From the NCBI GenBank assembly GCA_022592445.1, contig JABYQR010000451.1, forward strand, positions 1 to 32,497: 32,497 nt of DNA, read 5' to 3'. Under the pieces are notes generated by a model. The model was given only the letters and a program-made list of their open reading frames with translations. It was not told where the DNA came from and did no database searches. Positions 19,190 to 28,499 of this stretch are shown piece after piece (the first letter of the stretch is position 1; each line of letters starts with the position of its first letter). A program made the translations under genes and the position numbers. This DNA is from Cytidiella melzeri (Eukaryota > Basidiomycota > Agaricomycetes > Polyporales > Irpicaceae).

Positions 19190-20306
19190 TGTTGATGTCT
19201 GCAATGCCTCACCCCCATTGAAGCCACCACAGGCTGGGTTCTGATTGTAACTCCTGCTTATAGAGCAACTAGTGGTTGTGAAACTGTGCAGAAAAATCAA
19301 AGGCAGTGCTCTATGGTAATGCAACCACGTCCTGTTGATGTCTGAACTGCATCAGCCCCACTAGAACTGCCACAGGCTGCGTTCTGATTTTAACTCCTCT
19401 TTAGAGAGCAACTAATGGTTGTGGTACCTTGTGGAACAATCTGATGCAGTGGTTGCTGCTGATGCATCCATGTCCTGTTAATGTCTGAGCTGCATCACTC
19501 CTATTGGAACTGCCACAGATTGTGTTCTGATTGTAACTTCTGCTTAAAGAGTAGTGGTTGTGAAACCTTGTGAACCAATCAAATGCAGTGTTTGTGCCAA
19601 TGCAACCATGCACTGTTGATGTCTGAACTGGCGCACCCCCATTGAAACTGCCAAAGCTGTAACTCCTGCTTGGAACTTAGTGGTTGTGAAACTTTATGGA
19701 CCATTTGAATGCAGTGCTGGCTGCTGATGAAACCACATCCAGCTGATATCTGTGCTAGCTCACCCCCATCAGAGCTACCACAGGCTGTGTTCTGATTGTA
19801 ACTCCTGCTTATAGAGCAACTGGTGGTTGTGAAACTGTATGGAAGATTCAAAGGCAGTGCTTTATGCTGATGCAACCACATCCTGTTGATGTCTGAAGTG
19901 CTTCAGCCCCATAAGCTGCCACTGGCTGTGTTCTTATTGTAACTTCTGCTTATAGAGCAACTGGTGGTTGTGAAACTGTATGAAAGAATCAAATCAAAGG
20001 CAGTGCTCTATGCTGATGCAACCACGTCCTGTTGATGTCTGAACTGCTTCAGCCCCATTAGAACTGCCACAGGCTATGTTCTGATTTTATTCCCTCCTTA
20101 GAGAGCAACTCATGGTTGTGAAACTTTGTGCAACAATTTGATGCAGTGCTTGCTGCTGATGCAACCATGTACTGTTGATGTCTGAATTGCCTCACCCCCA
20201 TTGGAACTGCCACAGGCTGTGTTCTGATTGTAACCCCTGCTTGAGAGCAATTAACAGTTGTGAAACTTGTGGAACAATCAGATGCAACACTCACTGCTGA
20301 TGCAGC
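19190..20306 (-). repeat. 143-bp tandem repeat array in HINE-2
   Basis: Units begin with TGTTGATGTC-like markers at 19190, 19333, 19476, 19614, about 19741, 19884, 20030 and 20173. Offsets of 143 predominate; one unit is 138, one pair is shortened, and one is 146 because of an AAATC duplication. Unit order and number parallel HINE-1, so the array existed before the copies dispersed. Confidence 0.85.
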
Positions 20307-20444
20307 CACAAATTTACATTGTCCAAGAATGTAGGGGTTGAGAATTTGCAGTTAGCTTCCAAAGTACTGGTAATTCTTGCTCAGAGCCAACACTAAATGT
20401 GGCATGTCTTCTAATTGTATTCCTTGTTCAGAGAGCAAACAATA

Positions 20445-21101
20445 GGGGCATTCAGAGTGGATGATTATGGCTGATTCCTGAGTCTGATTCTTGTTTGATT
20501 CTGTAGGGGTGGTCTGGGGTCCTACTGCCTGCTTATTTGTGTGATTAACAAGAATCAAGCAGAATCTGGCCCCTTTGTTGTTCCCAGTCCAGAGGAGGGA
20601 CAACAAGATCAGGCCATGAGTATTGTTCTTCCTGTACTTACTGATACAAAATTGGCATAACAATCTGTTGAATACATCTCCTGCTGTCTGCTGTCTGTCC
20701 TCTCTAGGCTCTAACCCCCACTCTACCATGGCTATCTACCATTACCTAGTACAATTCAATATGACCTTAATCAAGGTAGCATACATAAAACTATGTAAAC
20801 ACGTCTGGACATATGTGTTTTTTTGTGCTACAAAGAGGTTTGCTTGCAGAAACCATAGTCAGCAAGGTATAGAGATATACTGCTTGAGGTAGCTTGCCAC
20901 CCAAGTGCTTGGCCAATTTTTTTAGGTTATACAGTGAATCACTTATTGTTGTGTTGGGAAATCAGCCAGCATCAGCAATGTGCTGATGGGGTGTTAAGAG
21001 TGCACTCTGATTAATAGTCTGATTAAAAAGAATGATCACAAGAAAAAACACCATATAATTAGCCCTTGAATCACTGATAATCCACCTACTCTGGACTCCC
21101 C
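20445..21101. mobile_element. GGGG-ended TIR element (657 bp)
   Basis: Interrupts HINE-2 between AGAGAGCAAACAAT and ATGTCTGTAGATTG, which are adjacent in HINE-1 (4650-4672). The left end starts GGGGCATTCAGAGTGGATGA, and the right end, reverse-complemented, starts GGGGAGTCCAGAGTAGGTGG; both then reach TGATTC, so the inverted repeat is about 33 bp and imperfect. The flanks suggest a 2-bp AT duplication with one uncertain base. No transposase is present. Superfamily not determined. Confidence 0.55.
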
Positions 21102-21498
21102 ATGTCTGTAGATTGCTGCACATCAACCTGACCAGAATTTGACATCATTTGCCAGAGTGAAGTTTGATTCAGAGTCTGGATGACCTTTTGCAGTAGACTG
21201 GCCATAACTTGCTCAATTCCACTTCAATTGACAGGATGTTTGTACCATGATGTTGCCACAAGATAGGGCTATCCAATGGTGTAATATATGTACAGATTTG
21301 TACCCATATGCAGTCTGTAAAAATCCTAAACTGCATTTTTGTTGCAAAAGTGATCTAATACAAAGTAATGAAGAGCTGATAACAAGGTCAGTGTGATGCC
21401 ATCAGCTGTATTCATTGTTTTGTTATTGACACTGTTACTGTCTGTATTCTGCCATCAAATTCCCACACTTTGGGGGACAAAAAGGTCACATCTGAAAA

Positions 21499-21596
21499 CA
21501 TCAGGAAACAATGCGAAGGCTACCCGAGCTCTCAGCTGCTACAGAGTGCTCCGGAGAGCTCCGTAGCTGCTGGAGACTTCGTTTTGTTTCCTGATG
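21499..21596. mobile_element. 98-bp hairpin MITE
   Basis: Inserted in HINE-2 between TCTGAAAA and AAGGCATCAATG, which are overlapping single-copy sequence in HINE-4 (11385-11400), implying a short AA duplication. Both ends read CATCAGGAAACAA inward, followed by CGAAG after two differing bases. The interior continues the palindrome (AGCTGCTAC against GTAGCTGCT, centred on CTCCGGAG), so the whole 98 bp can fold on itself. Confidence 0.6.
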
Positions 21597-21655
21597 AAGG
21601 CATCAATGTGCTGGAGCACACTGGAACAATTTTTCTTCATTCTTCAGGAATTGTA

Positions 21656-22051
21656 ATAATAGCAGATTGAGTGAAGAAAACACCCTAGCTAATTGTACTG
21701 CAGACATTATTAAAGGACTCTAGTAGTGTTATACTCTTTTATCCCCCTATATAGCAGCTGGTCCATATCCACAATAGGTAGGCAGCCATCAAACCTGGGC
21801 GGCAATAGATCTATTCCCTCAAATACGCACCACATCCATATTTTGACTATGAATAACCCTAATAGGACTATTAGATTGGCTGATATATCCCCTTATCTGC
21901 TACAAGAGCGGGGGCAGGATGAGTGCTGGTTTCTTGCTCGTGGAGCGCTTGTGTGCCATCACGCGGGATTCCACACAAGCATCTCTTACCTCACTGCCAC
22001 GTCAGCACTGTCCCGCCTCGCTTCCTCGCTTCTCTTCTGCAAGACCTCTGG
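21656..22051. other. Upstream region of the 22052 pseudogene
   Basis: No gene seen. A TATA-like CTATATAGC lies near 21755. The C/T-rich stretch TCCCGCCTCGCTTCCTCGCT just before the ATG at 22052 resembles a fungal pyrimidine-rich 5' leader. ORFs overlapping this part in other frames look spurious. Confidence 0.35.
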
Positions 22052-24000
22052 ATGCCGAAAGCAAAACCCCAAAACCACGCGGTCGCAAGAGTTGGGTTCC
22101 TAACGGCAAAGCAGCATGGCTTGAGAGCTTTAAGCATGCCTGGGAGAGCGCCACAGCGTCCTCAAAGTCAACCATTTTTCCATGATACAATCACCACACG
22201 CTAAATTCTTCAATATGGCTACAATCTTCTCCTTAGCAAAGATATTCCTGAAGACGAGATCCTGGACGTGGAGCCTACTGCAGGCAAAAAGGTGCCGGGC
22301 ACGACTGATATTTTGGAGGAGGAGGCGGCCAAGAAAGTAGCCTACTATTCAAATCTTCGAACTGTGAGTCGCAACAGCTGCCACCTCTCATTCCAACTCA
22401 CCTGTCCTTCAGAAGCTGGGCATGTGGTATTACCATTGCTATCGGAAAGTCACAAATAGCGCAATGCAGATTGAAGCAAAGCTTCTATTTTGCAAGATGA
22501 CAAAGCAATCCACTGAGCCAGTGCGACGCATGGCCAACTTTCAGTTCTACTAGACACTGTACTACAAGTCAAAGATTTGCAAAATGTTTGACCAGCGGTT
22601 TCAAGAGGCTGTCACGGCTGCGAACAACAAGAACAAACCTTTGCATATGGCAATCCGGCAGAAGGTCGTAAAAGAGTTCTAGGATAACGAGAGCCCTGAA
22701 GAGAGGGCACATGTTAGAGAGCTCGCTGATGCCAACTACCAGCAGCGGCTCAAGGACGTGCAGGCAGACACCAAAGCACCGGAGACAGCCTTAGATTTTG
22801 AGCAGTGAGTTTTCTGCCTACTATCATTACACAAGCTGATCTAGCCCAGATGTATCATCAACGCCGCACCATTCATGAAAGCTGTCACAGAGGGGCTGGT
22901 TGAGTGCACAGGTATGGTGGCCTCATTCCTGATTGCAGGCCCGATCCTGTCTCAACAGGGCCGTGTTGGTATGCAAAGGTATGTATGGAGCCTATTACCA
23001 CGTGCTTTACGCTGAAACCTCCGCAGCTTTCATTGTGGCCAGAAAAATGAGGCTTTTCCTTGTCAGTGGGCTGAATTTAACCCTGAGGGATTCAACGCCG
23101 TGGAGACGTCAATGGTCTCATTTGCTTCCGCTCTTTACTCCGAGGACAAGCGTTGTTGTCGAGCTATATCTGCAAGCACTGTGCCGTCGAGGGAATCTAG
23201 CCCACCTGCTGCTGCCAACCATGATGCCGAGCAGGACAATCCAGAGCTGGCCCCATCGAGTGCTCCAGCCGAGCCTGAGGAACAAACCGGGACCTTCCAG
23301 CAGCCAGCATCTTCGAGATCGGCATTGGCCGCTGCCAATGCAGCACCTCTCACACCGCCTTCACTTCCACAGAACACTCCTCCCCCGTTGCCACCTCCCT
23401 CGACACAGAGTCCTGCTAGAACGCCAGCACCACCATTGACACACACACTCCAGCCGTAACGCCGACACAAACTACGCTGCCTGCACCATTGGGTGTATCT
23501 GGTACACTGCCAGCGTCCCAGATAGCCCCACCGCGCCCAGCTTCCCCTTTCCGTTCATGCACAGATTCAAGCATTTGTCCTTCGCCATTGCTGCCCTCTA
23601 GCAGCAATGCTCAGCAGCAGCCATCCATCCTCGTGCTCACAGGCTCGAACTGCCCGGATATGCTGCAGAGCACATACCAGCCGGTTGTAGAAGCTACATT
23701 CAACGCGCCATGGACGGTGTGTGTGTCCCAGTTAATTTGTCAGCAAGTGCAAGCAAGCTTCGACGACGCAAGGGGCAACATCTTGCCTGGCAACGGCTGT
23801 CCGGACAAAATTGCGGATTGGTTCAAGCATGGTCGCCCGGCAGCTGGTCCTCGTATTCAGAGCCACTCCAAGTTCTTGATGAAGCTGTCCCTGTGGTGGA
23901 AATCTATGCAGCCAACCATACAAGGTAACAACAAGAGAGGCCAACTGGCTAGTACATCACCGTCTGCCTGGTCCACTTTGATCAAGCCAGGTAAAAACAG
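22052..24000 (+). pseudogene. Agaricomycete-expanded family protein, 5' part (decayed)
   Basis: Function unknown. I recognise the family from Agaricomycete genomes by its N-terminal GRKSWVPNGKAAWLESFK, the EEEAAKKVAYYSNLRT to KLGMWYYHCYRK region, INAAPFMKAVTEGL...LIAGPI, SFHCGQ...AVETSMVSFASALYS, a Pro/Ser-rich linker and a late KLSLWWKSMQP. Three short GT-AG introns fit the reading frame: 22364-22412, 22805-22849 and 22979-23026. The gene is dead: TAA at 22202, TAG at 22551 and 22680, and apparent frameshifts near 22068, 22175 and 23430. ATG 22052 (MPKAKP) is the likely original start. LTR-alpha copy 3 cuts it at 24000 and the 3' exon continues at 25839. Confidence 0.65.
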
Positions 24001-24566
24001 TGATACGCCCGGAAATCGGCTAGGCGCGGAGACCCGGCAGCAGCCCGCCATTTGCGCGGCCCGCGTCATCCTGAGCGGCAAATCCCTCCACTTTCCCAGT
24101 GTCACGGGCACAAGGAGTCCACCGAGGTCACGGGGAGTTCACCGAGGATCCGAGGACTTGACAAGGAGCAGCAACGCGCCGGAAACATCCGAGGCCGAGG
24201 AATCGCACCGAACTCTGACTCACAGACACGCCCCTTTTGCATCGGAGCATGGGCCGGCCAGCCACCAAGAGTTTCGGACGCGGGTCGGACCAACGGTAGA
24301 AGAAACTTGGCGCGCGAACCCCGTTTCAGGAAGACTCATATCACGCCACACTGTGCAACTCCTGGACGGCGCCTCACCACCTGCTCGCAACGGTTGGCGC
24401 CTCTTCAGCGCAAGGGCGCATGCCGCTACTCCACGTCGACCAACGCTGTGTCCCGCCGGGCGTCGACTGGCTGGGCATTTTTGCCTCCGCAGACGGAAGT
24501 ATTCTGCCACCCCGTTTCCTCGCTCTTGCGTTTGGGTTTAGGACATATAGGAGAGGGTCTTTAGGG

Positions 24567-24576
24567 TATATAAAAA
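24567..24576 (+). promoter_or_regulatory. TATA box of LTR-alpha copy 3
   Basis: TATATAAAAA located 159 bp upstream of the ATG at 24726, as in copies 1 and 2. The sequence before it is shortened relative to copy 1 (a 12-14 bp deletion), but the TATA-to-ATG spacing is unchanged. Confidence 0.62.
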
Positions 24577-24725
24577 GGTGTTGCTTGTACTGTGTAGAAA
24601 ATCAATCAATCCCCACCCCAGTTTCCAGAGTTCACTTTACGCTTTGCGTTCGCGTCAAGGGAGTCTCTTTGTGCCCATAGCTGTAGCTTCTTCTGCGTTG
24701 TCTCACTGCGACCTCTTCCACGTTT

Positions 24726-25253
24726 ATGTCCGCTGCGTCTACCAACAACAACCCGCCTCAAGTCTACCGTTACTGTCCCACTGTTCCCCACCTACCCAAC
24801 AGTCGCTGCCCTTACTGCCCGCGCCCGCGCGAGGTTCTACGCCGTTACCCCATCATCCCCGCGCCCACGCCGCCGCCAGAACCCTCAGCAGCGCCTACGG
24901 TCTCCCCTGAGAGATCAACTCCTAAATTACCCTTACCAGCGTTTTCCGTCGCCTCAGTCGCGGACTTGCTTGATAACTGCTCTTACTGCGACACTCAGAG
25001 CGATCACCCAATTCCCCTACGTTCAGGACCTTTTGTCCCGCTCGACTGCAATCGCCCGCGCACGCCGCACCCAGCTTGTTGGCTGTCACCAGACTTTGAG
25101 GGCGAGGACCACGAGTGCGAACTAGTGCAGTTCAATCTTACCAGCTCTACCGACGTCGTCGTTGGCCACGCATTCGCCTGCAATACGCATTGCCGCTTGG
25201 GGAGTGTTGTTCTACACTACCGCCCCCGCGCGCAGTCTGTCGAGTCCAATTGA
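24726..25253 (+). CDS. Cys-rich 175-aa ORF of LTR-alpha, copy 3
   Basis: Function unknown. Same length, start context and stop position as copies 1 and 2 (stop is TGA here, TAA in copy 1). Cysteines of the first cluster have partly changed: VYRYC replaces VCRCC, and an extra Cys appears in YCPRP near residue 31. CSYC, HECELVQFNL and FACNTH are kept. Replacement changes concentrate in the first cluster and the linker. Because the copy is open after the roughly 10% divergence visible by eye, it was probably translated in its progenitor. Loss of an N-terminal Cys may mean that this copy is no longer functional. Confidence 0.48.
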   Translation: MSAASTNNNPPQVYRYCPTVPHLPNSRCPYCPRPREVLRRYPIIPAPTPPPEPSAAPTVSPERSTPKLPLPAFSVASVADLLDNCSYCDTQSDHPIPLRSGPFVPLDCNRPRTPHPACWLSPDFEGEDHECELVQFNLTSSTDVVVGHAFACNTHCRLGSVVLHYRPRAQSVESN

Positions 25254-25838
25254 CTGCAATCTCACATAGCCTTACGCTGCGGCTTGCGCTCCATTAGTTT
25301 ATCTTTCTCTTACGGTTCCTTCGGCTTCGTTATACTGTGTTTGCTTTTCACTGCGTCATTTTACTGTGTTACTGCGTTGCGTTCTACCTTCACCGCGTCG
25401 AGCTTACTGCGTTCACTTTCACTGCGCCCGCGTTTTACAGCGACTTCTTCATCTTCATCAGCAACCGCGTTTTGTGTTCAAGATTCATATTGCGCCTGCG
25501 TTTACCATCTGTGTCTCTCCGCGTGCCATAATACCACAAGTCGCGACATCTCCCGTGCGTTCTCTTTGAGCCGCGCTATAACTCTTTTGCTTTCACCGCG
25601 CCGACTTCCCCCTTTTTACCCGCGATACGTGTGGTAGTTGCCCGCCTAGCTCCCTTCGCATACACTTTATCATAAACCTTGTCGCTCCTTTTAGCACAGG
25701 TAAAACTAGGACTCTAAGACCACCTCGCACACTTTAACACTTCCGCGCTTCCACACCTTTACACTTCTATTGCTCCTTTGTGGTTGGTTGTGTTGTCTTT
25801 AAGGTTGTTCTTAGTTTGAAGCGTGACTCAGTGTCTCA

Positions 25839-25999
25839 ACGGGATATTCTTAGTCCTTAGCGGGCTGTTGTGGGTAGGCAATGCAATCTTCGAGCATGGC
25901 CAGGACAACCTCCTTGCAGAGTGGTCTGCTCTCATTGATCATGTGACGTGGGTCCTCAAACACAACACGGAGAAGCGCACCAACTGCCGGTACCAGTAA
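25839..25999 (+). pseudogene. 3' exon of the LTR-alpha-split family gene
   Basis: Continues the frame broken at 24000. It encodes GIFLVLSGLLWVGNAIFEHG, then a segment ending WSALIDHVTWVLKHNTEKR, with TAA at 25997-25999. The GI(F/Y)LV...LLWW-like hydrophobic stretch and the W-V-L tail are what follow WWKSMQP in this family. No stop or frameshift is seen in this exon. A possible extra intron (25990-26023) would extend the protein to a basic tail ending at a TGA at 26049, but it would be only 34 nt, so I prefer the TAA. Confidence 0.55.
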
Positions 26000-26291
26000 A
26001 CACGCACTCACCCAGCCCACCAGCTCGCCTCGCAAGCGCGATAAGCGGTGAGTTCACGGCACGTATCCTTCTCACTCTTCCACCTCATTGCGTACGTTCC
26101 CGCAGCCGCTTTTCTGCTCCAACCGTACTGTTGCTGTCTCCCTGTCATTCTGCTCTCGTTGTTATATGCCCCGTTCTTTCCCTGCTTTGTACTGTCTTTG
26201 TCACTTTTTAATTCACAGTCAATTTGCATTTGCTTGAACACCAATATTGTGTCCGTTTATCCAAGATATACACAATACTGAAACCAACAGT
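26000..26291. other. Spacer between two convergent gene ends
   Basis: Pyrimidine-rich, noncoding in my reading. It lies between the 3' end of the plus-strand pseudogene and the TAA (26292-26294) of the minus-strand exon. It probably holds both 3' untranslated regions. The 61-codon minus-strand ORF over 25850-26035 is the shadow of the plus-strand exon. Confidence 0.4.
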
Positions 26292-26437
26292 TAAGACATC
26301 AAGAGGGTCTCCAACTCTTCCACTGCCTGTTCCACAGCCACTGTAAGATTGTTGCAAGTGATGGCAAGCCCGTTTGACTGCGCATGTACTGTTGCAATGG
26401 CGGCATCTAGGCAGCCGAGATCAGAAATCAACGAGGC
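26292..26437 (-). pseudogene. 3' exon fragment of an unidentified gene
   Basis: Read on the minus strand from the LTR-B boundary to a TAA at 26292-26294, about 47 codons. The product includes SLISDLGCLDAAIATVHAQS then NGLAITCNNLTVAVEQAVEE and ends LETLLMS. The heptad-like spacing of hydrophobic residues suggests a helix or coiled coil. The frame is clean up to the exact start of the gypsy LTR (26438), implying that the gypsy element inserted in this gene. The rest of the gene would lie beyond the gypsy element, outside the window. The family is not recognised. Confidence 0.4.
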
Positions 26438-26467
26438 TGACACGGAGACGGGGCTTGATGTGACAAA

Positions 26468-26640
26468 TGTTCGACTATATTAAATTAGACGCTTAACGTA
26501 CGAGCGCCGTATTTACCGTATATAAGACTTAAACTGATCAATGCAACGATACGCACTTTTGATCCCCAACTCCCACTGTGTGATCTCTCTCTCAGTCTTG
26601 CTCTCTTAACCCTTCCCTCTACTTGCATAGCCTTCTAACA
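26468..26640 (+). repeat. copia 5' LTR (173 bp)
   Basis: TGTTCGAC...CTAACA, with the perfect terminal inverted repeat TGTT/AACA. A TATA-like GTATATAAG lies at about 26518-26526. Short LTRs of this size are usual for compact fungal copia elements. Confidence 0.92.
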
Positions 26641-26653
26641 GGTTATGAGCCCC
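26641..26653 (+). promoter_or_regulatory. copia primer-binding site (initiator tRNA-Met, half-tRNA type)
   Basis: GGTTATGAGCCCC begins immediately after the 5' LTR. Its reverse complement, GGGGCTCATAACC, contains GGGCTCATAACC, which matches the anticodon stem-loop of fungal initiator tRNA-Met (loop CTCATAA, anticodon CAT). Pairing to the anticodon region instead of the 3' acceptor end is the half-tRNA priming known for Drosophila copia and yeast Ty5. Confidence 0.75.
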
Positions 26654-26708
26654 GGATAAGCTCTTTACCTTACTCAAGTTACTCTCTGCACTCACTCTTC
26701 ACCAGTTG

Positions 26709-28100
26709 ATGAGCTCTGATCCCGCTGATCAGTCTCAACCTCGTCGTTCTACGCGCGAACAACACCAAACTGACTTCTACCGAGGTACTACTACCTCCAG
26801 GCCTTCCACTCACCCTCCTCGTACTCACAGAAGAACCCCTGTCTTCACTCCTACTCCAACTCCTCCTCCTGCTCCTGCTCCTCCTACTCAACAACTCACA
26901 ATGTCTTCCGCTTCTCGCGCTGGTACCCCAGGTCCTGCACCTTCTGCTGCACCTTCCGACAACATCCCTACTACCTCAGCTGTTGTCGACCACCCAACTG
27001 CCCGCATCACGGCATCACGACAAGTCTCAGCACCCCCCTCTGATTGCCGTCGCACTCCTTTCGACACACTCCGTGACGACTTCACCTGTCGTCACACCAC
27101 TAAGCCATTGTCGGACGATAGCGACGATCCTATGGACGACAACAAGGCGCATGAAAGGCAAAGGGGCAAACTGCCCAGAGCTCCTCGTGCACCATCCCCG
27201 TTGCCATCTGGCCCTACTGACTCCGCACGAGCGGTGTCTTCCCTCCTTTCCGTGCCTCCAAAGCACAGCGTGGAGTATACTATGTCGCTTAGCGACATCT
27301 ACAAAGCCTTCCCAGACGTTGGCAAACTTACGGGTCCTGATACCTGGCCGATGTGAAAATTCCGCGTCGATACTGCGATGTTGACCATTGTTGACTTCTA
27401 CAGCTACAGGGGTGGTCTGACTATCCCTCAAGAGGTCCAACGGGCCGTCTTCAACGTCCTCGCGGGACACATTGCGGACTCCGTGATGGCGAACTATCTC
27501 AATGAGACCGCGCCTCACAGACTGATGGAGAAACTCCCCGAACGTTTTGAGCCAACTTCTACTATGTCAGACGCAAACAAAATCTTCCAACTATTCTCCC
27601 TCTGCCCTCCTGTCCACGAAATGGACAAACTCCTTGATGATGTGCACAACCTCTACTCGAAGATTTTGTCTAAGGGTATCGAATTCCCTCAGCACATCTT
27701 CTACTCCGCCCTCGTCGGCATCATCCCCCCTGCCTATGCGCATACTTGCGCTAGCTACAAGGCTGGTGTGCTTTCTTGTACTCCTGCGGGCAAGAAGTAC
27801 GACTACAACCCCATCTCCCTGAGCGTCGAGCTCCGCCGTGACTTCCATAGCTGGCGACTTGCTCACCCACTTGACCGCTCTCGGTCCAAGGGTTCATCAA
27901 CCCTCGTTCCTCGCAATAGGCCCGCTAGTGGTTCATCCGCCGCGTTGCCAGCAGTCAACAAACGTGTCGAATGTCCGGCAAAAGCCACTTCCTCCGCTCG
28001 TGCGGCCACCGCTCCTTACTCTAAGGCAAAGTCCGTCTGTGACACTTCGAAGATGAAGTGTTACAAATGCAACGAGACAGGCCACACGAAACCTACTTGC
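26709..28100 (+). pseudogene. copia Gag region with zinc knuckle
   Basis: The capsid/nucleocapsid part of the polyprotein. ATG at 26709 (MSSDP) starts a Pro/Ser/Thr-rich N-terminal segment of about 150 residues, with TPPPAPAPP-type runs. The capsid-like part follows (DFYSYRGGLTIP, then FSLCPPVHEMDKLLDDVHNL). A perfect CX2CX4HX4C zinc knuckle, CYKCNETGHTKPTC, is at 28059-28100, preceded by a Ser/Ala/Lys-rich basic segment typical of nucleocapsid. The frame is broken by TGA at 27354-27356, probably a former Trp codon (context PM-stop-KFRVDTAM). Downstream the same frame is open to 28428, so one point change split gag. Confidence 0.85.
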
Positions 28101-28385
28101 CCTTCGCCCTGGACAGAGAAGTCCAAGAAGGCGATGAAGAGGAAGGGTATCACCCAGAAGTCCGTCGCTGCTGGTGCCAAGGGCAAAGCTGCCACCGCTG
28201 CTGCCGCTGTTACCACTCCCGCTGTCGCTGGTCCGTCGACCACTACTCCTCGTTGCAACCAGAGCGCGTGGGTGTCGGCTCTCTCTGAGTCAGATGTCAC
28301 TATGCATGTAAGTACTTCGCTTACTACTACCACTTTTCCTACTCTACTTCCGCTGTATGCGACTTCGTCAACAGACGAGTCAGTA

Positions 28386-28499
28386 CATATTCTTGATACT
28401 GGCGCAACTATACACTGTACGCCGTATTGAGACTTACTTTTCAATGTCCACTCCGTACCAACTATTGTACTGACTGTTGCCAACTCAGAACAACTAGTT
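28386..28499 (+). pseudogene. copia aspartic protease region
   Basis: The retroviral-type aspartic protease that cleaves the polyprotein. The active site HILDTGATIHCTPY has its DTG at 28395-28403, followed by the His typical of copia proteases. A TGA at 28428-28430 interrupts directly after TPY, in a context where Arg (CGA) or Trp would fit. The frame resumes with LLFNVHSVPTIVLTVANSEQ and runs into the integrase region. It is in the same frame as gag. Confidence 0.82.

Larger units (their letters stand above)
18407..21655 (-). mobile_element. HINE-2
   Basis: Minus-oriented. The 5' terminus is at 21655 (plus strand CATTCTTCAGGAATTGTA followed by A). The subterminal 3' inverted repeat starts near 18426 and the tail GCAAGGCTGGCAAGCGGCAAG is at 18407-18427. 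The final CTAG is not recognisable, possibly lost when LTR-C inserted or through decay. It holds about eight 143-bp units (19190-20306). Two later insertions, 20445-21101 and 21499-21596, interrupt the non-satellite part. It is more diverged from HINE-1 than HINE-5 is. Confidence 0.68.
24001..25838 (+). mobile_element. LTR-alpha copy 3 (1838 bp)
   Basis: Starts TGATACGCCCGG and ends CAGTGTCTCA, with the same internal layout as copy 1. Flanks are ACAG (23997-24000) and ACGG (25839-25842), a 4-bp target duplication with one mismatch, consistent with mutation after insertion. It is inserted in the coding sequence of the pseudogene described for 22052-24000, and the protein frame is restored when the element and one flank copy are ignored. 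No internal retrotransposon sequence lies on either side, so this is again a solo LTR-like copy. Confidence 0.7.

Noticed and set aside
23489..24541. 350-codon ORF
   Set aside because: Only its first part (to 24000) belongs to the family gene. The rest is chance read-through into LTR-alpha copy 3, so it is not one protein.
25850..26035. 61-codon minus-strand ORF ending with YPQQPAKD
   Set aside because: It overlaps the plus-strand exon that continues the family gene in frame across LTR-alpha copy 3; the plus strand is the better explanation.
27027..27866. Minus-strand ORFs across the copia gag
   Set aside because: Shadows of the plus-strand Gag frame, which has a zinc knuckle and continues into protease.
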